NCBI GenBank assembly: GCA_047974405.1
Contig: JBKECI010000091.1
Span: forward strand, 13,171 to 77,170
DNA: 64,000 nucleotides
DNA from: UPXZ01 sp047974405
GTDB lineage: Bacteria; Bacteroidota; Bacteroidia; Bacteroidales; Paludibacteraceae
Direction of reading: 5' to 3'
The notes beneath the pieces were generated by a model, which saw nothing but the letters and a program-made list of their open reading frames with translations, searched no databases and was not told the DNA's origin. Shown here piece by piece: positions 8,323 to 15,968 of this stretch (positions are counted from its first letter, which is position 1; every line of letters begins with the position of its first letter). The position numbers were made by a program, and so were the translations under genes.

Positions 8323-9645
8323 ATGACCGATACTAAGAGTATATTTCGCATCACCTACCCTATTTTTTTTTCACTTGTAGCACAAAATATCATTAATGTA
8401 ACCGATACCGCCTTTCTCGGGCATGTGAGCGAGGTAGCATTGGGAGCATCGGCTATTGGAGGGGTATTTTATATGGCGGTATATTTTGTAGGATTCGGGT
8501 TTAGTCAAGGCGTTCAAATATTGATAGGCAGACGCAATGGCGAGAAAAATTATCCCGAAATAGGAACCATTTTCAACAACAGTTTAGCGTTCAATTTTTT
8601 TCTTGCCACGCTGATATTTATACTTTCGGCAGCATTTATGCCCAGATTGCTCCAACTATTGGTAAACTCTTCCAATATTTATGCTGCCTCTGTAGATTAC
8701 CTTCAATACCGGATTTTCGGTTTTTTCTTCTCGTTTCTCAATGTTATCTTTCGTGCGTTTTTTGTAGGCATCACACGCACAAAGGTACTTACCATCTCTG
8801 GACTTATAACAGCACTTGTTAATGTGGCATTAGATTATGTGCTTATTTTCGGGAAATTTGGCTTTCCCGAGTGGGGAATAAAAGGAGCTGCCGTAGCATC
8901 GGTCGTGGCAGAGATGGTTACAAGCGTTTATTTGGTATGTGTTACCCGCAAACACGACAAGTCAAACAGTTTTGGTCTATTTCGGTTTAACAAATTTGAT
9001 TGGAAAACAGTCAGAAAAGTACTCGACTTATCCATTTTCATTATGTTTCAATTTTTTATTTCTACTTCCATTTGGTTTGTATTTTTCATTTTTATCGAGC
9101 GGATGGGAGAGCGTCCGCTTGCCGTAACCAATATTGCAAGGAGCCTGTATGTGTTGCTGATGATACCAGGATCGGCACTGGCAACAACGGTAAGCACACT
9201 GGTAAGTAATATGATTGGAGCCGGAGAAAAAGACAAGGTCATCTCATTAATGTATAAAACATTGAAAATAACGATAATAATAATTTTGCCTTTGATGATA
9301 ATGACCTTTATCTATCCCGAGATGATTGCAAAAATATATACAAACAATCCCGATTTGATTTTGGCAAGCATCCCCACGTTACGCGTAGTTTCCATAGCTA
9401 TGGTACTATGCGGGGTATGCAATATTCTTTTCAACACCATTTTGGGAACGGGAAATACCCGTATTGCCTTTGTTTTTGAGATAGTTACCTTATTCTTTTA
9501 TATGATTTATGTATATTATACAGCAATTATTCTTCAATCGAGTGTAGAGACGGTATGGATGTCGGAGTTTGTCTATTGGATATTGATGGGAGCAATGAGC
9601 TATATTTACCTGCTAAAGGGGAATTGGAGGGAAAAAGAAATTTGA
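8323..9645 (+). CDS. MATE-family efflux transporter
   Basis: A 440-aa inner-membrane protein with about 12 hydrophobic segments in two halves, as in multidrug and toxic compound extrusion (MATE/NorM/DinF) antiporters, which export organic cations using Na+ or H+. The N-terminus (FRITYPIFFSLVAQNIINVTDTAFLGHVSE) is characteristic: a first helix followed by the VTDTAFLGH stretch. The mid-protein FRAFFVGITRTKVLT and LVNVALDYVLIFG stretches are also typical. Divergent from sufBCD, monocistronic, and closed by the long inverted repeat at 9694-9769. The substrate cannot be told. Confidence 0.9.
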   Translation: MTDTKSIFRITYPIFFSLVAQNIINVTDTAFLGHVSEVALGASAIGGVFYMAVYFVGFGFSQGVQILIGRRNGEKNYPEIGTIFNNSLAFNFFLATLIFILSAAFMPRLLQLLVNSSNIYAASVDYLQYRIFGFFFSFLNVIFRAFFVGITRTKVLTISGLITALVNVALDYVLIFGKFGFPEWGIKGAAVASVVAEMVTSVYLVCVTRKHDKSNSFGLFRFNKFDWKTVRKVLDLSIFIMFQFFISTSIWFVFFIFIERMGERPLAVTNIARSLYVLLMIPGSALATTVSTLVSNMIGAGEKDKVISLMYKTLKITIIIILPLMIMTFIYPEMIAKIYTNNPDLILASIPTLRVVSIAMVLCGVCNILFNTILGTGNTRIAFVFEIVTLFFYMIYVYYTAIILQSSVETVWMSEFVYWILMGAMSYIYLLKGNWREKEI

Positions 9646-9693
9646 TTTTTCCGGTTTTTCTTTTTTTTTTGAAATATCGTTATCTCTAACGAG

Positions 9694-9769
9694 AATTGAG
9701 AAATGTGGGAATTGAGAGATTAGAAAATTTCCATATTATTTTATTTCTCAATTCCCACATTTTTCAATT
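9694..9769. terminator. Long inverted repeat between convergent genes (likely two-way terminator)
   Basis: Arms 9694-9717 and 9746-9769 pair over 24 bp with a single G-T wobble, around a 28-nt loop. It lies between the MATE gene (ends 9645) and copZ (ends 9775, opposite strand), and T-rich DNA flanks both sides, so it could stop transcription from either direction. The left arm itself contains the 8-mer AATTGAGA twice, so the element may instead be a small mobile-type palindrome that was co-opted. Confidence 0.65.
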
Positions 9770-9774
9770 TTTTA

Positions 9775-9993
9775 TTACAATATTGTTTCTGCCTCGAACC
9801 CTTTGCTTTTGATTATGGCAACCACTTTTTCAGCAGTTATTCCTTTAGAACTTACGGTAAGGGTTTTGTCTGCACTGTCAATATCAACGTTCCAATGACA
9901 GATGCCTTCGGCTTTGTCCAAACCACTCTGTACCTTCGATACGCAACCTCCGCAGTTGAGGTTTGTTTTGAATTTTAATTCTTTGATCTCCAT
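9775..9993 (-). CDS. copZ: Small HMA-domain copper chaperone (CopZ-like)
   Basis: A 72-aa protein consisting of one heavy-metal-associated domain. The metal-binding CxxC is CGGC at residues 14-17, after the first beta strand (ELKFKTNLN). Such proteins carry Cu(I) in the cytosol to a P-type ATPase or regulator. It lies 63 bp downstream of copA on the same strand. TAATTTTG on the minus strand at 10024-10031 could give it an additional promoter of its own. Copper is inferred from the neighbouring CPC-type ATPase; other soft metals are possible. Confidence 0.82.
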   Translation of the reverse strand: MEIKELKFKTNLNCGGCVSKVQSGLDKAEGICHWNVDIDSADKTLTVSSKGITAEKVVAIIKSKGFEAETIL

Positions 9994-10023
9994 TGTTTTG
10001 AAATTTAATTGTTATTTATTTTG

Positions 10024-10031
10024 CAAAATTA
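10024..10031 (-). promoter_or_regulatory. Candidate internal -7 element ahead of copZ
   Basis: The minus strand reads TAATTTTG (matches TAnnTTTG) 31 bp upstream of the copZ ATG, in the copA-copZ gap. No -33 element is seen. Confidence 0.35.
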
Positions 10032-10056
10032 GTTGATTGATAAGATTTTTTCGCTA

Positions 10057-12276
10057 TTACTTTTTCCATTTTAATCGCAAACTATTTGTTACCACGCTCA
10101 CACTGCTCATTGCCATTGCCGCTCCCGCAATCATCGGGTTCAGCAGAAATCCACTGATGGGATAGAGTATCCCTGCCGCGACCGGAATGCCTATAAGGTT
10201 ATAAATAAATGCCCAAAACAGGTTTTGCCTGATGGTGGCAACGGTTTGTTTCGACAATTTAACGGCTTGTGGTATTTTGCCTAGGTCGGAAGATATAATC
10301 GTTATTTTGGCAGTGTCCATAGCAATATCGGCCCCTTTGCCCATTGCTATACTCACATCTGCTGTTGCCAAAGCGGCGCTGTCGTTAATGCCGTCGCCAA
10401 CCATTGCTACGGTTTTGCCCTGCTGTTGCAGTTGTTTTACAAAATCGGCTTTGCCCTGTGGCGATACCTCTGCCTTGTAGTGTTTAATGCCGGCTTGCCC
10501 TGCAATAGCTTTCGCTACGGTTTCGTTATCGCCGGTTAGCATATAAATTTCAATGCTCATATCCTGCATCTGTTTAATTGCCGGCACCGAGGTTTCTTTA
10601 ATTTTATCGGCAATAGCAATAACCGAAAGCGCCCGTTTACTGTCGGCAAACCAAATAACGGTTTTGGACTGTGCGCCCCATTCATCGCTCCGCTGCTTCA
10701 GGGTGCTGTCAATAGAAATATGATTTTCTGCCAACAGTTTTTTATTCCCCACAAAATAGGTTTCGTTATCGTAATTGGTTTTTGCCCCTTTGCCTGTAAT
10801 ACTTTCAAAGCCAGACAAAGTTACCGCTGCCGTTCCGTCCAGGTGTTTTACTACGGCTTCGGCCAACGGGTGTTCCGATTGTTTTTCCATACCCAGTAAA
10901 ATATTTTTGGCGGTGTCGTTATCGTCCAGCCAACAAATATCTGTAATCTGCGGTCTACCTTCGGTAATGGTGCCTGTTTTGTCTAAAATGATGGCATTGA
11001 CTTTTTTGGCTAATTCCAAACTTTCGGCATCTTTTATTAAAATACCCTGTTCGGCGCCTTTGCCAACGCCCACCATAATTGCCGTGGGCGTAGCCAGCCC
11101 TAGGGCGCATGGACAGGCAATGACCAATACCGTAATTGCCGCCAACAATCCTTGTGCCACCCCGTTGTCGCCCCCAAAAATCACCCAAAGGATAAAGGTT
11201 GCAATGGCAATACAAATTACTACAGGAACAAAAATACCGGCAATTTTATCTACTAATTTTTGTACGGGGGCTTTGCTACCCTGCGCGTCCTGCACCATTT
11301 TAATAATTTGGGCAAGCATTGTTTCCCGCCCAACCTTTACAGCTTTAAATTGAAAGCTCCCTTTTTGATTAATGGTCCCGGCAAATACTTTTTCATTATC
11401 ATTTTTCAGGACGGGTACAGGCTCGCCGCTCAACATACTTTCGTCCACGTATGAGTTGCCGGAAATTACCATTCCGTCCACCGCTATTTTTTCGCCGGGT
11501 TTTACCACAATAATATCGCCCGTGTTTACCTCCTCAATAGCTATCTGCTTTTCACCGCCGTTTTTTTGAACTACAGTTACCGTTTTTGGTTGTAAGCCCA
11601 TCAGTTTTTTAATAGCTGTGGAGGTATTGCCTTTGGCTCTTTCTTCCAGTAATTTTCCCAGCAGGATGAACGTGATTACCACAGCCGCCGCTTCGAAGTA
11701 AACGTGCGCGTGTAAACCCCTTTGATGCCAGAATTCAGAAAAAAACATATTAAAAACGCTGAAAACATAGGCAATTCCGGTACTCAAAGCCACTAGTGTG
11801 TCCATATTGGCAGAGCGGTGCCTAGCCTGTTTCCACGCATTTATAAAAAAATCCCTACCCAACCACAAAACAACGGGCGTTGAAAATGCCCACATTATCC
11901 AATTGGCGTAAGGCATATCCATAAAAAACATTCCGATTAGCACCACAGGCAATGAGAGCAGAATAGTCCAAAATGTTTTGGTTTTTAACCGGCTGATTTT
12001 TTTTTCGTGAATACTTTCCAGAGTTTCCTGCTGTTTGGACTCATCTACTATCAACAGGTCGTAGCCAACACCCTGCACAGCTTTTTGCAGCTTGGCGGCA
12101 CTGGTTATTTCGGGTAGATATTCGACAACAAGGTTGCCGGTGGCAAAATTTACTGAGGCGTTTACCACGCCGTTTTCGTTGGTTACAATGCTTTGGGCGC
12201 TGCTTGCACACGAGGCGCAGGTCATACCCAATACAGGGAAGGCTTGCGTAACGGTATTTGAATGTGTATCTGCCAT
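10057..12276 (-). CDS. copA: Cu(+)-exporting P1B-type ATPase
   Basis: A 739-aa heavy-metal P-type ATPase of the inner membrane. An N-terminal HMA domain carries GMTCASC (C20, C23). It is followed by paired membrane helices, the TGD/SGEP actuator loop (MLSGEPVPVLKN), the CPC ion-path motif in VIACPCALGLATPT, the phosphorylation site DKTGT, the HP motif in SEHPLAEAVVKH, and MLTGDN and GDGINDSAAL in the ATP-binding domain. CPC with a CxxC head indicates Cu(I) export. The open frame begins at 12312, but ATG at 12276 (MADTHSNTVTQAF) starts right at the domain and is preferred. Flanked by the AraC-type regulator and copZ, forming a copper unit. Confidence 0.93.
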   Translation of the reverse strand: MADTHSNTVTQAFPVLGMTCASCASSAQSIVTNENGVVNASVNFATGNLVVEYLPEITSAAKLQKAVQGVGYDLLIVDESKQQETLESIHEKKISRLKTKTFWTILLSLPVVLIGMFFMDMPYANWIMWAFSTPVVLWLGRDFFINAWKQARHRSANMDTLVALSTGIAYVFSVFNMFFSEFWHQRGLHAHVYFEAAAVVITFILLGKLLEERAKGNTSTAIKKLMGLQPKTVTVVQKNGGEKQIAIEEVNTGDIIVVKPGEKIAVDGMVISGNSYVDESMLSGEPVPVLKNDNEKVFAGTINQKGSFQFKAVKVGRETMLAQIIKMVQDAQGSKAPVQKLVDKIAGIFVPVVICIAIATFILWVIFGGDNGVAQGLLAAITVLVIACPCALGLATPTAIMVGVGKGAEQGILIKDAESLELAKKVNAIILDKTGTITEGRPQITDICWLDDNDTAKNILLGMEKQSEHPLAEAVVKHLDGTAAVTLSGFESITGKGAKTNYDNETYFVGNKKLLAENHISIDSTLKQRSDEWGAQSKTVIWFADSKRALSVIAIADKIKETSVPAIKQMQDMSIEIYMLTGDNETVAKAIAGQAGIKHYKAEVSPQGKADFVKQLQQQGKTVAMVGDGINDSAALATADVSIAMGKGADIAMDTAKITIISSDLGKIPQAVKLSKQTVATIRQNLFWAFIYNLIGIPVAAGILYPISGFLLNPMIAGAAMAMSSVSVVTNSLRLKWKK

Positions 12277-12360
12277 TTTTGTATCGTATTGTTTACAATG
12301 CAAAATTGGCAAGAATAAGGGTGCCGGCTACTATAGAATTATTGATTTATTTTGTAAGAT

Positions 12361-12924
12361 TTACACCTCGTCCAACGGTTTTCGTTTACCTTTGCCTATT
12401 TTTTTGAAATGCCCGGGAGTAAGCCCTGTTACTTTTTTGAACTGGTTGCTTAAATAAGCTGAGCTCGAGTAATTTAGCCGGTAGGCAATTTCGTTCAATG
12501 TCAATTCATCGTACACCAACAGCTCTTTTACTTTTTCTATTCGTTGGGCAATAAAGTATTTTTCGATGGTTGTGCCTTCCACTTCCGAAAACAGGGTCGA
12601 CAGATAGCTGTAATCGTGGTGCAGCCGGCTGCCCAACACTTCCGAAAGGTTGGTAGTGGCATCGTTGTCGCGGTAATGTACCAAATCGATGATGATGTTT
12701 TTTATCTTTTCGATGAGGCGGCTTTTTTTATCGTCTATTATTTCAAAGCCCAACGGGATTAGTTTTTCTTCCAGTCGTTTTCTCTCTTTGGGCGTAAGTT
12801 CGTTTTCAAGGGTTGCCTCTCCCAGTTTCACATTTTTTACGCTGAAACCCAATTTTTCCAGTTCGTTTTTTACCACCATAATGCAGCGGTTACAAACCAT
12901 ATTTTTGATAAAGAGGGTGCCCAT
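12361..12924 (-). CDS. AraC-family regulator with N-terminal CxxC metal-binding-like head
   Basis: The 187-aa protein starts MGTLFIKNMVCNRC; C11 and C14 form a CxxC in the position of an HMA metal site, and residues 1-65 look like a small ferredoxin-like HMA fold (VKNVKLGEATLENEL, IPLGFEIIDD). Residues 80-187 are an AraC DNA-binding domain with two helix-turn-helix parts (LSEVEGTTIEKYFIAQRIEK and LTLNEIAYRLNYSSSAYLSN). It precedes copA by 84 bp on the same strand. Inferred role: copper-responsive activator of copA-copZ. The usual bulky sugar-binding AraC domain is absent. Metal sensing has not been shown and rests on the cysteines and the neighbours. Confidence 0.85.
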   Translation of the reverse strand: MGTLFIKNMVCNRCIMVVKNELEKLGFSVKNVKLGEATLENELTPKERKRLEEKLIPLGFEIIDDKKSRLIEKIKNIIIDLVHYRDNDATTNLSEVLGSRLHHDYSYLSTLFSEVEGTTIEKYFIAQRIEKVKELLVYDELTLNEIAYRLNYSSSAYLSNQFKKVTGLTPGHFKKIGKGKRKPLDEV

Positions 12925-12947
12925 ATTTATCTTCTTTTTTCTGTTTG

Positions 12948-12976
12948 TAAAGATAAAATTCGATTACAAAAATCAA
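12948..12976 (-). promoter_or_regulatory. Candidate promoter of the copper unit
   Basis: The minus strand has TTG (12976-12974), 18 bp, then TATCTTTA (12955-12948), one mismatch from TAnnTTTG, just upstream of the AraC-type gene and beside the pyk stop. Both the spacing and the last base are off consensus, so support is modest. Confidence 0.35.
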
Positions 12977-12980
12977 CTAT

Positions 12981-14438
12981 TTATTTGGGTATGGTATAAT
13001 TGTCTATTTCGGTGAGTAGTGTTTTTGCTGTGCTTATTTCCATAAATGTTGTGCCGTAACTTCCATTGATAGGCCCGCTCAAATAGCATACTTTATCTTC
13101 CGGCAGTATGATTTCTCTATCTATCAGATTTTGCAATAGAGTAATAAAATATGTCCGTTCGTCTCCTACCAACTCTTCTTTAAAAAAAGAATATACACCG
13201 TATGAGAGTGCCAACTCACGCGAAGCTCTCTCTTTGTAGCAAAATGCAAGAATTGGATCACTACCTCGATGAGAGGCGAGATAACGGGCTGTTTTCCCAC
13301 TAAATGTATCGGTAATAACAGCGTTGATATCCAGCATTTTGCCGGCTTGTACGGCTGAATGTGCCAAAAATGAGGTTACATCGCCTTCTTTGAACTCTAT
13401 GGGAATGTCGTTTTCGGGCATTTTGGTTTTCTCGGCTTCAAATGCGATTTTAGACATTGTGCTTACCGCTTCTACCGGATATTTTCCGTAAGCTGTTTCG
13501 CCGCTGAGCATCAAAGCGTCGGTACGATAATAAATGGCATTGGCTATGTCATTAACTTCGGCGCGGGTAGGACGCGGATATTCTATCATAGAATGGAGCA
13601 TTTGCGTAGCTACTATTACGGGTTTGTGCGCTTTTACACATTTGCGGATTAACTTTCGTTGAATACCGGGGATTCTCTCTTGCGGCACTTCGATGCCCAA
13701 ATCTCCGCGCGCCACCATAATGCCGTAAGAGTGTTCCATTATCTCGTCAATATTATCTACCCCTTCTTGGTTTTCTATTTTTGAAATAATTTTTATGTCG
13801 CTGCTGTGTTTGTCCAATATTTCCTGAATATCGAGCAAGTCATGTTTTGAACGGACAAAAGAGTGTGCTATAAAATCAAGATTTTGTTCGATTGCAAATT
13901 CGATATTTTTTCTATCTTTTTCGGTAAGTGATGGGAGGTTGATTCTTACTCCGGGTACATTCACACTTTTTCTACTGCCAAGGGTACCATCGTTAAGTAC
14001 CTGACAGATAAGGGAACCGATGCTATTTTCGTTTTTGCCGGTTACCTGTAAGTCTATTTCGCCATCGTCTATCAATATGTGGTCTCCTACTTGCAAGTCT
14101 CTTGCAAAGTAGGGGTAGCTTACTGCTATACATTGGGCGGTAGTTGTAAGAGTAATGTCTCCCGTTACGGTGATACTGTCGCCTGCTTTTAGCTCTATGC
14201 CATCGTTTTCGGCAATGGTTGTGCGTACTTCGGGTCCTTTGGTGTCGATCAAAATTGCTATTCTGCGACTTACGGCTCTTACATTGTTTATTATTTTCAG
14301 AAATCCTTCTCTGTCAAGGTGTGCCGAGTTCATACGTACCACGTTCATCCCTTCTTTATACAGTTTTTTCAAGAAATCAATATCACATCGCTTGTCACTA
14401 ATAGTCGCAACTATTTTTGTAAATTTTTTTTGTTCCAT
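12981..14438 (-). CDS. pyk: Pyruvate kinase
   Basis: A cytosolic 485-aa glycolytic enzyme converting phosphoenolpyruvate and ADP to pyruvate and ATP. Diagnostic segments are KIVATISDKR at the N-terminus, NSAHLDREG, the catalytic stretch IISKIENQEGVDNIDEI, MVARGDLGIEVP (metal and substrate site) and MLSGETAYGKYPVEAV. The A, B and C domains are all represented and the length is normal. It follows aroQ on the same strand with a 136-bp gap in which no promoter element was found, so read-through from aroQ is possible. The C-terminal domain is somewhat divergent. Confidence 0.95.
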   Translation of the reverse strand: MEQKKFTKIVATISDKRCDIDFLKKLYKEGMNVVRMNSAHLDREGFLKIINNVRAVSRRIAILIDTKGPEVRTTIAENDGIELKAGDSITVTGDITLTTTAQCIAVSYPYFARDLQVGDHILIDDGEIDLQVTGKNENSIGSLICQVLNDGTLGSRKSVNVPGVRINLPSLTEKDRKNIEFAIEQNLDFIAHSFVRSKHDLLDIQEILDKHSSDIKIISKIENQEGVDNIDEIMEHSYGIMVARGDLGIEVPQERIPGIQRKLIRKCVKAHKPVIVATQMLHSMIEYPRPTRAEVNDIANAIYYRTDALMLSGETAYGKYPVEAVSTMSKIAFEAEKTKMPENDIPIEFKEGDVTSFLAHSAVQAGKMLDINAVITDTFSGKTARYLASHRGSDPILAFCYKERASRELALSYGVYSFFKEELVGDERTYFITLLQNLIDREIILPEDKVCYLSGPINGSYGTTFMEISTAKTLLTEIDNYTIPK

Positions 14439-14574
14439 TATTTTTTTGAATTGTCTTTGATAAGTAGTAATAAGGATTTAGGCTCAATTCATTAGGTTTA
14501 TTATATGATAATTGTCTATGAAATATAAACATATTTTCAGTACTAAAAAATAATCCGATTTATGAGACAACCAC

Positions 14575-14991
14575 CTACAAAAAAGCAAGTAACGCCAAGC
14601 GATATGAGTCTAACCCAAATCCGGTGATGCACCCTTTTGCCGCTTCGGATAGATATGAGTGGTGTCGGTAGTTTTCACGTGTAAAAACATTGGATATATG
14701 TACCTCTATAACGGGGGTTTGAATGGCTCTTACCGCGTCGGCAATAGCCAGCGAGGTGTGTGTGTAGGCTCCGGCATTCAACACAATACCGTCAAGAAAA
14801 AAACCTGTAGAATGAAGTTTGTCGATAATTTCGCCTTCGTGATTTGATTGAAAGTACTCAAGTTCCAGCTTGGGAAATTGTTTTTTTAACTCTTTAAAAT
14901 AACTTTCAAAATCTTGATTTCCATAAACTCCCGGTTCACGCTTGCCGAGCAAATTCAAATTAGGACCGTTGATGATAAGAATTTTTTTCAT
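14575..14991 (-). CDS. aroQ: Type II 3-dehydroquinate dehydratase
   Basis: A 138-aa shikimate-pathway enzyme that dehydrates 3-dehydroquinate to 3-dehydroshikimate. The type II signature IINGPNLNLLGKREPGVYG contains the conserved NLNLLG and the catalytic Tyr (Y23). VLNAGAYTHTSLAIADA and the active-site HISNVFTREN with HHSYLSEAA follow. Length is typical of this dodecameric enzyme. A consensus promoter lies at 15017-15046, about 25 bp before the ATG. Confidence 0.95.
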   Translation of the reverse strand: MKKILIINGPNLNLLGKREPGVYGNQDFESYFKELKKQFPKLELEYFQSNHEGEIIDKLHSTGFFLDGIVLNAGAYTHTSLAIADAVRAIQTPVIEVHISNVFTRENYRHHSYLSEAAKGCITGFGLDSYRLALLAFL

Positions 14992-15016
14992 TGTCAGTAT
15001 CTGGCTTATTCAATTA

Positions 15017-15046
15017 CAAAGATAGTGAAAATCTTTGTACAGTCAA
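15017..15046 (-). promoter_or_regulatory. Consensus Bacteroidota promoter of aroQ
   Basis: The minus strand reads TTG (15046-15044), exactly 19 bp, then TATCTTTG (15024-15017), a full match to the TTG-N19-TAnnTTTG pattern. Predicted transcription start is near 15010, about 20 nt before the aroQ ATG. Confidence 0.75.
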
Positions 15047-15144
15047 TTCAAAGGTGATTTTAAAACGGATTGACATGGCTATATAAAAAACAGGCAAATC
15101 GTTTTATTTTACTTTTACGATATTTCAACTGATTTTTTCAATGG

Positions 15145-15176
15145 CAAAAGTACTGTCTTTTGGGAATTTGTTACAA
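15145..15176 (-). promoter_or_regulatory. Second minus-strand promoter candidate upstream of aroQ
   Basis: TTG (15176-15174), 21 bp, then TACTTTTG (15152-15145) on the minus strand. It could serve as a distal aroQ promoter or drive a short RNA ending near the T-run around 15080. Confidence 0.5.
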
Positions 15177-15423
15177 TCTTTTTTCAGAAAAATTATTTGG
15201 GAAAAAGGACTATTTTTTTTAGAATGTAACAATTTTATCTAATAATTATCCCTGAAAAATACAAAATTAAATCTTTTATGCTATGAGTGTTTCTTTTAAA
15301 ATAGAACCTCTTTGTTTTCCCACTTTTTACAAAACGGACATTAAATTTGCACTCTCCAACTTGCTACTTTTGGTTATTTAAATGCAATTTTTGAACGTTT
15401 ATCCCATATTGGTTGTTACAAAT

Positions 15424-15455
15424 TTTTGAGAAGACAAAGAAACAATCTACTTTTG
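15424..15455 (+). promoter_or_regulatory. Consensus promoter abutting the membrane-protein start
   Basis: TTTTG (15424-15428), 19 bp, then TACTTTTG (15448-15455) matches the Bacteroidota consensus. The ATG at 15461 follows after 5 bp, so transcription should begin at or next to the start codon, implying a leaderless or nearly leaderless mRNA, or use of the ATG at 15467. Confidence 0.7.
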
Positions 15456-15460
15456 TAAAA

Positions 15461-15919
15461 ATGCGTATGAATTCTATCTTGACTTTTTTAAAACCCGCGG
15501 TTCCTAAACGATATTTGCTTTTTATAGCTGGTTGCGTATGGGCTGTGGCGGGAGGAATTTTGCTTTGGAGAGGGTTTACGATGTTTGGTGCTCATCCACA
15601 AGAAGTTTGGTGGAAATTATTGATTTGCATACCGTTGGGAATTCTTTTCTTTACATCCATATTCAAAAAAATATTCAAAAAACATTCTACCCGTATCCTC
15701 AATCTCAAACCGGAGAAACCTTGCGCTTTCTCTTTTTTTAATTGGAGAGCCTATATGATGATGGGATTGATGATCGGTTTCGGAGTATTTCTCCGTACCT
15801 CACTACTTGTCCCTGTCCGATATCTATCTATGCTTTATGTCATAATGTCCATCCCTCTTTGCATATCTGCAGTATTGTTTTTTGCCGCAGGGAAAAAATA
15901 TTTCAATATCCTCCGGTAA
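15461..15919 (+). CDS. Small integral membrane protein, function unknown
   Basis: From the ATG at 15461 the protein is 152 aa with four likely membrane helices (LLFIAGCVWAVAGGILL, LLICIPLGILFFTSIF, MMMGLMIGFGVFLRTSL and LSMLYVIMSIPLCISAVLFF). I do not recognise the family. The open frame extends upstream to 15413, but a consensus promoter between the two starts rules that out. corA follows 49 bp later on the same strand, so the two may be co-transcribed. No catalytic motif is visible. Confidence 0.7.
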   Translation: MRMNSILTFLKPAVPKRYLLFIAGCVWAVAGGILLWRGFTMFGAHPQEVWWKLLICIPLGILFFTSIFKKIFKKHSTRILNLKPEKPCAFSFFNWRAYMMMGLMIGFGVFLRTSLLVPVRYLSMLYVIMSIPLCISAVLFFAAGKKYFNILR

Positions 15920-15968
15920 TTATTGGTATTGCAATTTCAACAAATCCTTACTTATACACAACAAAAAT

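Larger units (their letters stand above)
14992..15460. other. Intergenic region between aroQ and a membrane-protein gene
   Basis: The 469 bp hold divergent promoters: aroQ at 15017-15046 (minus), a second minus-strand candidate at 15145-15176, TACTTTTG on the plus strand at 15365-15372, and the plus promoter 15424-15455. No open frame with coding character is seen. Downstream of the 15145-15176 promoter, the minus strand has a 5-bp hairpin (ATCGT/ACGAT) and a T6 run near 15080, so a short transcript is conceivable but weakly supported. Confidence 0.5.

Noticed and set aside
10775..11353. 192-codon plus-strand frame
   Set aside because: Antisense to copA, produced by codon bias of the true gene, which has all P-type ATPase motifs.
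14460..14478. Shared string AAGTAGTAATAAG here and near 40668 as a dispersed repeat
   Set aside because: Match is short, AT-rich and in unrelated settings; likely chance.
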